DNA of 16,121 bases, taken from the NCBI GenBank assembly GCA_003158895.1, contig PMLO01000273.1, forward strand, positions 15,380 to 31,500. The letters are read 5' to 3'. Source of the stretch: Propionibacteriaceae bacterium (lineage in GTDB: Bacteria > Actinomycetota > Actinomycetes > Propionibacteriales > Propionibacteriaceae). How positions within the stretch are numbered: position 1 is the first letter of the stretch; each line of letters begins with the position of its first letter. Position numbers and translations under genes: made by a program. Under the pieces are notes generated by a model, which saw only the letters and a program-made list of their open reading frames with translations, made no database searches and was not told the origin of the DNA. Shown one piece after another: positions 6,450 to 13,698 of this stretch.

Positions 6450-6804
6450 GCCATCGTGCCATCGCCGCAGGAAGTGGGTGGTGTAGACGTGGTCTGTTCG
6501 GGCTCTCCAGTTGCAAGGACGCCGAACCGTTGCGCACGTCATCCAGCCGGGTCGCCATGCTGTCTGCCACGACTCCAACTGGCGAGGGTTCCGAGGCCCG
6601 GGACTCCCGGGACGCGATCCAGTGAAGCGGATCTCTGCTTTCAGGAGTCCCGCATTCTCAAAGGGCCCACTGTCCGAGAACTCCGCAGCAGCTCAGGCGA
6701 CCACGACCGGGCGGCTGAAAACGACCAGGTCAACGGCCTCGACGGTCAGGTCAACTGCCGTGACGACTCTGGTCTGGTGGCATGGGGATGAGACGCGTTC
6801 AGTC
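6450..6804. other. gene-free junction between aat and the rhamnose operon
   Basis: I see no credible gene in these 355 bp. The stretch holds an inverted repeat (6599-6652), a 9-bp direct repeat with 21-bp spacing (6726-6734 and 6747-6755, CAGGTCAAC), and an inverted CCAGTTG/CAACTGG pair near 6507-6582. Short open frames on both strands show no family resemblance. The stretch must include the aat promoter unless aat is read from the rhamnose operon. It may be a decayed recombination junction. Confidence 0.55.
6599..6652. terminator. nested inverted repeat downstream of the rhamnose operon
   Basis: CGGGACTCC (6599-6607) pairs perfectly with GGAGTCCCG (6644-6652). Inside, GATCC (6616-6620) pairs with GGATC (6629-6633). 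It lies about 150 bp downstream of the last operon gene and 150 bp upstream of aat. It could act as a transcription barrier between them. There is no U-tract, and the long internal loops make terminator function uncertain. Confidence 0.3.
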
Positions 6805-6807
6805 TCA
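6789..6807 (-). other. small hairpin over the isomerase stop codon
   Basis: TGAGAC and GTCTCA form a 6-bp stem with a 7-nt loop, and the isomerase TGA is part of the stem. It lacks a U-tract. It may protect the mRNA 3' end or contribute weakly to termination. Confidence 0.25.
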
Positions 6808-8250
6808 GACGCCCACGACGTTCAGCTCGAGGCCCAGCAAGTCTGCAACTGCTTCAAGCTCGGCGACCCTATGGCCGGTGCCTAGGGCCCAGTGGTGGGC
6901 TACTCCACTGGCCGACCAGGCGTCAGTCCACTCCCCCGGGTCGCATCCGAAGTCGACTCGTGAGGTGGTGTTCCCGATGGCCAGCAATGGCCCCGGCACG
7001 ACTTGTCCCTCGGACGCGATCATACGGAACGTGCCGTCACGCGACTGGCCCAGCCCGAAGGTGGTGACTGGCCCGTGGGCAACGTCGAACTCAACAGACA
7101 CACCCCATCCACGTTTCCCGTGGTACACGCCGAGTCCGCGCAGTAGTGGTTTGGCCGAGCACATAGAGAGGTGGGCCGGCCCGTCGTGGCCCATCTCCAC
7201 GACGTCGTCACGGAAGTTCAGCGCCTGAAACTCGGTGAACGAGCCACCCGCACCGAGGCGGTCCATGATGAGCATCGCCAATGACGTACGTAACTCGTAC
7301 TCACCACAGGTCGGGATTCCACGCGCGGTAAGCAAGGAGGCGCCCAGGATCATGCCGGCTCCAACCCTCTCGTGGGTCTCTCCGTCCAGACCGCGGTGGT
7401 AGTAGGCCAGGCTGTCGAGGTCGAAGTCCTCGACGAGGCGGTCCAAGGCCACCGAGACGGTCGCGCCCCACCGGAAGTCGTCCTGGACAACTGAGTCGTC
7501 CACAGTGAAGATGCTGGCGGCCAAGGCCATCCGGTCGTTGGCCTCCTCCTCAGTGACCTGTTCGACCCGCACGCGCAGGTCATCAATCTCGAGGATTTCG
7601 ACGTGTCCGCCGAGTTGAGCGGAGACCAGTGTCGGGTCGGTCGAGACGTCCATCATCCCGGGGTAGAGGTGGCCCAGCAGGCCGTGCCGACCGTGGCGGA
7701 GCGCCGAACGAACACCGGCGGCCTTGACCCAGCGCTCGATCCGAGCCCAGGCACGGTTGTCCTCCAGATAGCCCGAGACCGAGCGGAAGTCGACTCCGCA
7801 TCGTTCGAAGGCGTTGGCCATCTCGGGGAGCGGACAGGCGCCGCAATAGGCCAGCCACGCACCGGTGTCGAAGGTGGCGTGGTCCATCGACTCGGTTGGC
7901 TGGAGATTCAACAAGAGCACGGGTGCCCCGCTGCGCTGCGCGACAGGCACCAGCATCGTGGCCGTCATGTACGTGGTCAGGAAGCCAATGATCAGGTCGC
8001 AGTCGGCCAGGCGTAGCTTCTCCGCTGCGGCAGCACCTTCTTTGGCGTCCGAGATGAAGCCGACGTCAACGACCTCGCAGTCCAGAAGTGAGAGCCGCTC
8101 AGAGACCCTGCGTGCTGAGGCCTGCAGCTTCGGCAGCAGCCCAGGGAACTGCGGCCAGTAAGCGCCCAGTCCGCCGGCGACCAGCCCAACCCGGGTCTTG
8201 GGCGGGTTGATCCGCGGGAATAGGCCCTCGGCCACCAAGGAGTCAGCCAT
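6805..8250 (-). CDS. L-arabinose/L-fucose isomerase-family sugar isomerase
   Basis: A 481-residue cytosolic enzyme related to L-arabinose isomerase (AraA), expected to interconvert an aldose and a ketose using Mn2+. The four metal-ligand positions of AraA are recognisable: E317 in CGEYELRT, E340 in GGSFTEF, H355 in EMGHDGP, and a histidine in AHHWALGTGH (452/453). The N-terminal half (residues 18-170) has the Rossmann-like fold segments of the family. The ATG at 8250 has no SD but overlaps the preceding stop in TGATG, implying translational coupling. The frame runs further upstream to 8688, but that extension overlaps the mutarotase and rhaI fragment and looks non-coding. Placement directly after rhaM and a truncated rhaI suggests the substrate is L-rhamnose or a similar 6-deoxy sugar. 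This is inference; AraA-family members act on several sugars. Confidence 0.85.
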   Translation of the reverse strand: MADSLVAEGLFPRINPPKTRVGLVAGGLGAYWPQFPGLLPKLQASARRVSERLSLLDCEVVDVGFISDAKEGAAAAEKLRLADCDLIIGFLTTYMTATMLVPVAQRSGAPVLLLNLQPTESMDHATFDTGAWLAYCGACPLPEMANAFERCGVDFRSVSGYLEDNRAWARIERWVKAAGVRSALRHGRHGLLGHLYPGMMDVSTDPTLVSAQLGGHVEILEIDDLRVRVEQVTEEEANDRMALAASIFTVDDSVVQDDFRWGATVSVALDRLVEDFDLDSLAYYHRGLDGETHERVGAGMILGASLLTARGIPTCGEYELRTSLAMLIMDRLGAGGSFTEFQALNFRDDVVEMGHDGPAHLSMCSAKPLLRGLGVYHGKRGWGVSVEFDVAHGPVTTFGLGQSRDGTFRMIASEGQVVPGPLLAIGNTTSRVDFGCDPGEWTDAWSASGVAHHWALGTGHRVAELEAVADLLGLELNVVGV

Positions 8251-8537
8251 CAGCGCAGGAGCGCCGCAGCGGCGCTGGCATCGACGGAAATGTGGTGCCC
8301 GGCCACCGGATGATCCTCTGCCCGGTCCCATGGGATGTGCAACGCCACGCTGGTCGCGGCGCCGTTGAACCGGTGCGCGGTTGCTGCGTCCTCGATCTTG
8401 TCGTGGGGGGTGCGTGGCGGTCCCTGCGGGGCGAACACCGTGGACCCGGCCCCGGCGTTGCCGAAGGCCCACGTAGGAGTCTCGATCTCCTGCGATGACC
8501 GTGCCTTCTTGGCAACGTCCAGATGCATCTCGATCAC
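8250..8537 (-). pseudogene. rhaI: truncated L-rhamnose isomerase (N-terminal remnant)
   Basis: A 95-codon frame whose first ~75 residues match the start of the actinobacterial/rhizobial L-rhamnose isomerase family. The matching blocks are TWAFGN (22-27), GPPRTPHDKIEDAATAHRF (39-57) and ATSVALHIPWDRAED (61-75). The family is about 380-390 residues long, so roughly 300 residues including the whole metal site are missing. The last 20 residues (VAGHHISVDASAAAALLR and neighbours) do not continue the normal order. They faintly resemble a later family segment (TGHH...LLR), so an internal deletion plus a premature stop is possible. The GTG start overlaps the rhaM stop (GTGA) and the TGA overlaps the next ATG (TGATG). 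It may therefore still be translated, but cannot be an active isomerase. Confidence 0.75.
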
Positions 8538-8899
8538 TTCTCTCTCTTGGGCGCCGTGGCGGCGCGGTGTTGCAGTTGGTCCTCGAGGTGAAATATCTCG
8601 TCGAGGAGCAGGAACGACTCGTCCGGTGGTCGGCCGTTGATGCCGATGAAGAAGTCGGCCATCTCGGCCTGCCAGGCCGTGTTGACATCCAGGGCCGAAA
8701 TGGCGCCCTGAGCGGCGTCGAGATCGTCGGCTTCGACGTAACCGATCATCAGGCCATCATCGCGAAGGAAGAGCGAGTAGTTGCGCCATCCGCTGTCAGC
8801 CAGCGCTTGCAGCATCTCCGGCCACACGTCCCGATGCCGCTGCACATATTCGGACATCCGGTCCGGCCTGACCTGAAGGCAGAAGCAGTAACGCGCCAT
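8534..8899 (-). CDS. rhaM: L-rhamnose mutarotase
   Basis: A 121-residue dimeric alpha/beta-barrel-type protein that interconverts the alpha and beta anomers of L-rhamnose to feed the isomerase. Family features include the N-terminal strand CFCLQVRPDRMSEY (5-18), the H22 region RHRDVWPEM (21-29), GWRNYSLFLRDDGLMIGYVE (37-56) and WQAEMADFF (76-84), ending in FHLEDQLQH (102-110). The ATG at 8899 has the SD GGAGGA 5 bp upstream. It follows the binding-protein gene by 75 bp, with a hairpin in between. Its stop overlaps the GTG of the rhaI remnant. In related clusters (RhaU in Rhizobium) this gene sits between the transporter and rhaI, exactly as here, which supports the rhamnose assignment. Confidence 0.92.
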   Translation of the reverse strand: MARYCFCLQVRPDRMSEYVQRHRDVWPEMLQALADSGWRNYSLFLRDDGLMIGYVEADDLDAAQGAISALDVNTAWQAEMADFFIGINGRPPDESFLLLDEIFHLEDQLQHRAATAPKREK

Positions 8900-8922
8900 C
8901 GCGTCCTCCGAGAGGTTGAATA

Positions 8923-8960
8923 GCCGGCCGGCCCAGCGCGCGAGCCCTGGACCGGCCGGC
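8923..8960 (-). other. intercistronic hairpin between rhaS and rhaM
   Basis: GCCGGCCGGCCCA (8923-8935) pairs with TGGACCGGCCGGC (8948-8960): 13 positions, one of them a non-Watson-Crick pair, around a 12-nt loop. It lies 14 bp after the binding-protein stop and 23 bp before the rhaM start. Stable hairpins after the binding-protein gene of ABC operons commonly protect the upstream mRNA and raise binding-protein yield over downstream enzymes. That role is inferred. Confidence 0.6.
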
Positions 8961-8974
8961 CGAACTTCATCAGT

Positions 8975-10054
8975 TCAGAAGTCGAACTGGTCTACGTTGG
9001 CGGCGTTGAAGACCGTCGGTGGGCCAAGCACGACCGAGGCACCGGTCGTGCTAGTCGGTGCAAGCACGGTGTAGCTGCCGAGCGTGCCCGCGGTGAACGT
9101 CGACCCGGTCTGCGTGCTTGCGCTGCCCGAGGCCAGTCCGGCCGCTGCGTAGCCGGCGAGGTATCCCAGGTTGTCCGGGTTCCACAGCTCGAACTCCTTG
9201 ACCGTGCCGTCGTGGACGTATGACTTCATCTGCGAAGGCAGGCCCAGGCCGGTCAGCGTCAGGTTGGCGAGCAGGCTCTTGTGCGTGTCCAGGTACTGTG
9301 CTGCCGTCGAGATACCGACCGTTGTCGGAGAGATGATGCCCCTCAAGTTCGGGTAGGCCGACAGCAACCCCTGCAACACCGTCAGCGAGGTGGCCGGGTC
9401 GTCATTCCCGTACACGGTGGTGACCAGCTGCATGTTCGGGTACTTCGTGAGCTCCTGTTTCATGTACCCGATCCAGGCGTTCTGGTTCGTCGCGCTGGCC
9501 GCCGCCGACAGAATCGCGATCTGGCCCGTGCTGCCGATCTCATTTGCCAGCAGGTCCACCTCGGAGGTGCCGATCTGCTCGGTGTTGGCCTGGTTGATGA
9601 ACAGGTGGCTCGGGCTGCTGCCGCAGGAGATGTCCGAATCAAACGATACGATCTTGATCCCGGCCTGTGCTGCCTGGTTCAACGACGGACACAACGCGGA
9701 CGGGTCGTTTCCCGCAATGACGATCGCGTCGGCATGTGCCTGGATCGCGGCCTGGATCGACGGGATCTGCGCCGCGGCGGTGTCAGCGGTGCCGCTGCTG
9801 ATGACCACCTTGCCGCCGAGCTCCTGGAGTGCCCGTTGGCCGCCCTTGTCGGCGATGACCTCGTACGGGTTCTGGGTGTCCTTCGGGATGAAGTAGACCG
9901 TCAGACCCTTCTTGGCGGAGCTCGCGGTGGCTGCCGCAGTCGGGTTGGTCGCCGCAGACGTCCCCGAACTACTACACGCGGCGAGCACCATGCCGGCCAG
10001 TGTTACCGCCACAGCAAGTGTCACCTTGCGAGGCACGAAACTTGGTGTGTGCAT
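8975..10054 (-). CDS. rhaS: rhamnose-type ABC transporter substrate-binding lipoprotein
   Basis: A 359-residue periplasmic-binding-protein-family lipoprotein (ribose-binding/LsrB/RhaS class) that captures sugar at the outer membrane face and delivers it to the permeases. The signal peptide (residues 3-26) ends in the lipobox LAAC with C27 as the lipidated cysteine, followed by a Ser/Thr/Ala linker to residue 47. The mature domain starts GLTVYFIPKDTQNPYEVIADKGG. The C-terminal half carries the RhaS-like blocks LTGLGLPSQMKSYVHDGTVK (266-285), FELWNPDNLGYLAGYAAAG (288-306) and VVLGPPTVFNAANVDQFDF (341-359). C122 and C144 may form a disulfide. The ATG at 10054 has the SD GGAAG. L-rhamnose specificity rests on these blocks and on the adjacent rhaM. 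Confidence 0.9.
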   Translation of the reverse strand: MHTPSFVPRKVTLAVAVTLAGMVLAACSSSGTSAATNPTAAATASSAKKGLTVYFIPKDTQNPYEVIADKGGQRALQELGGKVVISSGTADTAAAQIPSIQAAIQAHADAIVIAGNDPSALCPSLNQAAQAGIKIVSFDSDISCGSSPSHLFINQANTEQIGTSEVDLLANEIGSTGQIAILSAAASATNQNAWIGYMKQELTKYPNMQLVTTVYGNDDPATSLTVLQGLLSAYPNLRGIISPTTVGISTAAQYLDTHKSLLANLTLTGLGLPSQMKSYVHDGTVKEFELWNPDNLGYLAGYAAAGLASGSASTQTGSTFTAGTLGSYTVLAPTSTTGASVVLGPPTVFNAANVDQFDF

Positions 10055-10113
10055 GTTCTTCCATTTCTCTAGAGGTTGAGCCGAAGGTCCGGTGGTTTGC
10101 GTGGGTGGGGCGC

Positions 10114-11124
10114 TTATACCCGTCTTCGGGCTCGGTCGCGGATGCGCCGGATGGCCTCACCGCTGTTGGGGATGACGACGCTGATCAGCAGGAGGCCGCC
10201 ACTGACGATGTTCTGCACCTCGGGCTGGACGTTCATCTGTGTCAGGGCCTGTTGCAGAGTGCCCAGGATGGCCACCGAGAGCACGACACCAACGATGGTG
10301 CCGCGGCCGCCGAAGATGGACACGCCTCCGAAGAGGACGAGCGCCACGACGTTCAGCTCGAGCCCGGTGCCCGCGTCGTAGCTGACTGACGCGTTCTTGA
10401 GAGTGAGTAAGATCCCGGCGAATGCACAGACGATGCCGGAGACGACATAGAGCCAGATCTTGATGCGGTTGACCCGGATTCCTGCGAACTTCGCAGCCTC
10501 GGGCTGCAGGCCGATGACCACGAGCCCACGCCCAAGCGGCGTTGCATGCAGGATGATGCCGGTCACGACAGCCAAGGCCAAGAAGACTGCCGTTGAGTAC
10601 GCAACTTCGGTTCCAGGAATCGGGACGACGCCGATCTGCGTCAGCGACGCGGGAAAACCGGTGATCGTGCGAGGCGCCAAGAGGATCAGCGCGAGACCGC
10701 GGTACAGAGTCAGCGTGCCGATGGTGACTGCGATCGAGGGCAGCCCCACTTTGGCGACCAGCACGCCGTTGATCGCGCCGCCGATCGCCCCGACCACGAG
10801 CGCCGCAGCGATCGCAAGCCAGATCGGCCAACCGTTGCTGAACAGTTCGCCCATGACGGCCCCGGACAAGCCGAGCATCGAGGCTACGGACAGGTCGATC
10901 TCGCCAGTCATGATGATCAGGGTGAGTGGCAACGCCATAATGGCGACCTCGCCCATGTTGAGGCCGGTGTAGAAGAAGTTCGTCGGATTCAGGAAGTTCG
11001 GTGTCTGTATAGATCCGAAGATCATGACGCCAATGAGCACGATGACCAGGGCGCTCTCCCAGCGCACCAGCCCACGCCACAGGGCGCGCCCGCCCTTCGC
11101 CGCGTCGTTATGGCCGGTGGTCAT
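10114..11124 (-). CDS. rhaQ: sugar ABC transporter permease (RhaQ-like)
   Basis: A branched-chain-type/ribose-family permease with about 8-10 hydrophobic helices, forming half of the membrane channel with the neighbouring permease. Visible are the family loop MTGEIDLSVASMLGLSGAVM (with the acidic E-I-D-L-S core), the cytoplasmic coupling segment GLQPEAAKFAGIRVNRIK, and the C-terminal motif VALVLFGGVSIFGGRGTIVGVVL. I place the start at the ATG 11124 because it has a good SD (AAGGA, 5 bp spacing), giving 336 residues. The in-frame GTG at 11154 and ATG at 11142 are alternatives that would overlap or abut the upstream gene and lack an SD. It lies 59 bp upstream of rhaS. The P versus Q naming follows the order in Rhizobium rhaSTPQ and is tentative. 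Confidence 0.88.
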   Translation of the reverse strand: MTTGHNDAAKGGRALWRGLVRWESALVIVLIGVMIFGSIQTPNFLNPTNFFYTGLNMGEVAIMALPLTLIIMTGEIDLSVASMLGLSGAVMGELFSNGWPIWLAIAAALVVGAIGGAINGVLVAKVGLPSIAVTIGTLTLYRGLALILLAPRTITGFPASLTQIGVVPIPGTEVAYSTAVFLALAVVTGIILHATPLGRGLVVIGLQPEAAKFAGIRVNRIKIWLYVVSGIVCAFAGILLTLKNASVSYDAGTGLELNVVALVLFGGVSIFGGRGTIVGVVLSVAILGTLQQALTQMNVQPEVQNIVSGGLLLISVVIPNSGEAIRRIRDRARRRV

Positions 11125-11143
11125 AGGTGTCCTTGTCGCCATT

Positions 11144-12184
11144 TCAGAGGGCACGATGTGCTCCCTTAGCCGATTGCAGACTTCGTGCCACCCGGAGGGA
11201 CAACCATCGGTCGAACGCGATAGCGGTCAGCAGCAGGGCGCCGGCAATCGCTTCGTTCCAGAAGGATGAGACCCGGGAAGCGACGAGGGCCTGATTGATG
11301 GTGTTCAACAGCACCGCTCCGAGTGCGGCGCCGAGGACGGTACCGCTGCCACCGAAGATTGCCACTCCACCCACGACACATGCGGCGATCACGGTTAGCT
11401 CGTAACCGGTGCCTCCGGAAACATCGATCTGCGCGTGCAGCGCGAGGAACAGTGCACCGCCAAGCCCTGCAAGCGCGCCGCTGATAAGGAAGGCAGTGAA
11501 TACCCTGCGTTCTGCGGGGATTCCAGCCAGGGCAGCCGCGTCCGGGTTTGACCCGATGGCGTACAGGTCCCGGCTCGCCCGGAATGACCGCATCGCGTAA
11601 CCCGCGCCAGCCACGACCACTGCGACGATGATGGCCAGCCATGGAATTCCGAACAATGTCTGGTAACCGACAGCGGTGAAGGCCTTCGGGATGCTGCCGG
11701 GGTCGATCGTCGTGCCGTTGACCAGGAGTCCGTCCAGTCCACGGACGATGTACAGCATCGCCAGTGTCACCACCAAGCTCGGTACGCGGGCCACCGTCGT
11801 GACGAGTCCGTTGATGGCACCGATCACCGCTCCAACCACGATGGCGACGATGAAGCCGGCCACCACTGGCATTCCCTGATTGTGTTTGAAGAGGTCGCCG
11901 ACGATATAGGCGGACAGTCCGACGATCGAGCCGACGGACAGGTCCACGTTGTTCGTGACGAGTACCAGGGTCTCGCCGACGCCGAGCAGGGCGATCAGTG
12001 CGGCGCCGCTCAGCAGCTGCTGGATGCTGGCGATCTGGGCGAACGCGTGGTTATTCAGTGTGGTGAGTCCGAAGACCACGACGATCGCCACACCGATGCC
12101 GAGCTCTCGGGCTCGCATCAGCGACTCCCGCCGACTCACCGGGCGATCCGTCGATGCTTGTGCGGGTGCGGCGATCAGGCTCAT
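11144..12184 (-). CDS. rhaP: sugar ABC transporter permease (RhaP-like)
   Basis: A 346-residue permease of the ribose/rhamnose/AI-2 class. It has a hydrophilic N-terminus to about residue 28, then about 9-10 membrane helices. The conserved loop VTNNVDLSVGSIVGLSAYIV (78-97), the coupling segment AIGSNPDAAALAGIPAERR and the C-terminal block ACVVGGVAIFGGSGTVLGAALGA are present. The ATG at 12184 overlaps the ATPase stop in ATGA, so translation is coupled to the upstream gene. It pairs with the second permease 19 bp downstream to build a heterodimeric channel, as in LsrC/LsrD or RhaP/RhaQ. AI-2 transport (LsrC) is an alternative by sequence family, but rhaM and a RhaS-type binding protein favour rhamnose. 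Confidence 0.9.
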   Translation of the reverse strand: MSLIAAPAQASTDRPVSRRESLMRARELGIGVAIVVVFGLTTLNNHAFAQIASIQQLLSGAALIALLGVGETLVLVTNNVDLSVGSIVGLSAYIVGDLFKHNQGMPVVAGFIVAIVVGAVIGAINGLVTTVARVPSLVVTLAMLYIVRGLDGLLVNGTTIDPGSIPKAFTAVGYQTLFGIPWLAIIVAVVVAGAGYAMRSFRASRDLYAIGSNPDAAALAGIPAERRVFTAFLISGALAGLGGALFLALHAQIDVSGGTGYELTVIAACVVGGVAIFGGSGTVLGAALGAVLLNTINQALVASRVSSFWNEAIAGALLLTAIAFDRWLSLRVARSLQSAKGAHRAL

Positions 12185-13698
12185 GCCGCCACCGCCGGGG
12201 GCTGCCCTGTTGCCGCACGCATGACCGAATCTTCATCCGCCTGCGCCCGGGTGAACTCGGCGGTGATGCGACCCTCGCGCAGTACCAATACGCGGTCGGC
12301 CATGCCGAGGACTTCAGGCAGTTCAGAGGAGATCATCAGCACAGCTAGGCCCTGGGTCACAAGCTCGTCCAGGATGCGGTGCACCTCAGCCTTCGTGCCC
12401 ACATCGATCCCGCGCGTAGGTTCGTCGATGATGAGCAGCGACGGCTTGCGTGCCAGCCACTTGCCAAGGACGACCTTCTGCTGGTTTCCGCCAGATAGCG
12501 TCGAGACGGTGTCGACCATCCGAGAGAACTTCAGCTGCAGACGGCCCGCCCACGTGGTGGCCAGGTCGCGTTCGCTCGAACGCCGGATCAGACCGAACCG
12601 GCTCAGCCGGCCCAGAGAGGCGAGCGCGACATTCCGATCGATGCTCATGTCCATGACCAGGCCTTGCTGACGCCGGTCCTCGGGCACAAGAGCAACCCCC
12701 GCGCTCATCGCCGCGAGCGGGTTGCCGTTCGGCAGCTCCGCGCCGTGAACCTGGACGGTCCCCGACGTGCGCTTGTCAATACCAAAGATGGCGCGGGCGA
12801 CCTCGCTGCGACCCGCGCCGACCAGACCGGCCAAAGCGACGATCTCTCCGCGCCGCACGTTGAACGAGATGTCGTCAAAGACCCCGACGCGAGTGAGGTG
12901 CTCGACTTCCAGGACCACCTCACCCGGCTCAATCACCGTCTTTGGAAACAAGTTGTCGAGGTCGTGGCCGACCATTGACCGGATGACGTCATCGATGGTG
13001 ACCTCCTCTATAGGCGCGGTCCGGATGGAGCGACCGTCGCGCATGATGGTGACGCGCTGACAACTCTCGAAGGCCTCTTCCAGCCGGTGGGAGATGAACA
13101 ACACGGCCGCGCCATGGGTTCGCAGCGTCCGGATCACCTCGAAGAGTCGATCCACCTCGACATTTGTCAGTGCAGCGGTCGGCTCGTCCATCACCAAGAC
13201 CCGTGCGTTGAACGAAAGGGCCTTGGCGATCTCCACGATCTGCTGGTCAGCGACCGACAGACCGCGCGCCACGCGCGCCGGGTCCAGCTCCACGCCGAGG
13301 CGCTTGAACACGTCGGTGGCCTCACGGTTCATCGCCGCGCGATCGATGCGCCGGCCGACGCGCAGCGGCTGCCGACCCATGAAGATATTCTCGGCGACGC
13401 TCAGATCGGGGAACAACGTCGGCTCCTGATAGATAACCGAAACACCGGCCGCCCGAGACGCCGCTGGCCCCTTGAACGCCACAGGCTCGCCATCAATCAG
13501 CAATCCGCCACCGTCGGCCCCGTAAACACCCGCGAGAATCTTCACCAGGGTCGACTTGCCTGCGCCGTTCTCGCCGAGCAGGGCGTGAGCCTCACCGGCG
13601 TACAGCGGGAACGAGACGCCCTGAACTGCCATGACTGCCCCGAACGACTTGCTGACGTCACGAATCATCAACAGCGGTGTCGGTGACGTTTGCGTCAA
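12181..13698 (-). CDS. rhaT: sugar ABC transporter ATP-binding protein (two ABC domains, RhaT-like)
   Basis: A 505-residue double ATPase of the RbsA/AraG/XylG/RhaT class that powers sugar import. In domain 1, Walker A is GENGAGKST (42-50), the signature is LSVADQQ (147-153, a degenerate form typical of the class), and Walker B is VLVMDEPT (167-174). In domain 2, Walker A is degenerate, GLVGAGRSE (291-299), as is usual for these proteins. Its signature LSGGNQQ (401-407) and Walker B LLIIDEPT (421-428) are intact. The start is a TTG at 13698 with a purine-rich SD (GAGAGGGG) about 9 bp upstream. It overlaps the stop of the preceding broken ORF as TTGA. An internal ATG (residue 11) would cut into domain 1 and lacks an SD. 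It is followed by the RhaP-like permease with an ATGA overlap. Confidence 0.92.
   Translation of the reverse strand: MTQTSPTPLLMIRDVSKSFGAVMAVQGVSFPLYAGEAHALLGENGAGKSTLVKILAGVYGADGGGLLIDGEPVAFKGPAASRAAGVSVIYQEPTLFPDLSVAENIFMGRQPLRVGRRIDRAAMNREATDVFKRLGVELDPARVARGLSVADQQIVEIAKALSFNARVLVMDEPTAALTNVEVDRLFEVIRTLRTHGAAVLFISHRLEEAFESCQRVTIMRDGRSIRTAPIEEVTIDDVIRSMVGHDLDNLFPKTVIEPGEVVLEVEHLTRVGVFDDISFNVRRGEIVALAGLVGAGRSEVARAIFGIDKRTSGTVQVHGAELPNGNPLAAMSAGVALVPEDRRQQGLVMDMSIDRNVALASLGRLSRFGLIRRSSERDLATTWAGRLQLKFSRMVDTVSTLSGGNQQKVVLGKWLARKPSLLIIDEPTRGIDVGTKAEVHRILDELVTQGLAVLMISSELPEVLGMADRVLVLREGRITAEFTRAQADEDSVMRAATGQPPAVAA

Noticed and set aside
6450..6578. Extended start of aat at 6578 (43 more residues)
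   Set aside because: The added residues do not resemble the Aat N-terminus and the remaining 223 residues already give a normal family length.
6511..6885. 124-codon + strand open frame in the aat/isomerase gap
   Set aside because: It runs into the antisense of the isomerase 3' end and has no family resemblance or convincing ribosome site.
8251..8688. Long N-terminal extension of the isomerase to 8688
   Set aside because: It overlaps rhaM and the rhaI remnant in another frame, has shadow-like Arg/Pro-rich composition, and AraA-type proteins begin near the 8250 ATG.
10125..11154. GTG start at 11154 (or ATG at 11142) for the second permease
   Set aside because: Neither has an SD; the ATG at 11124 has AAGGA at proper spacing. 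It remains a possible alternative.
8975..13698. AI-2 (Lsr) uptake system instead of a rhamnose transporter
   Set aside because: Gene order fits both, but no lsrF/lsrG/lsrK-like gene is present, and rhaM, the rhaI remnant and RhaS-type C-terminal blocks point to rhamnose.
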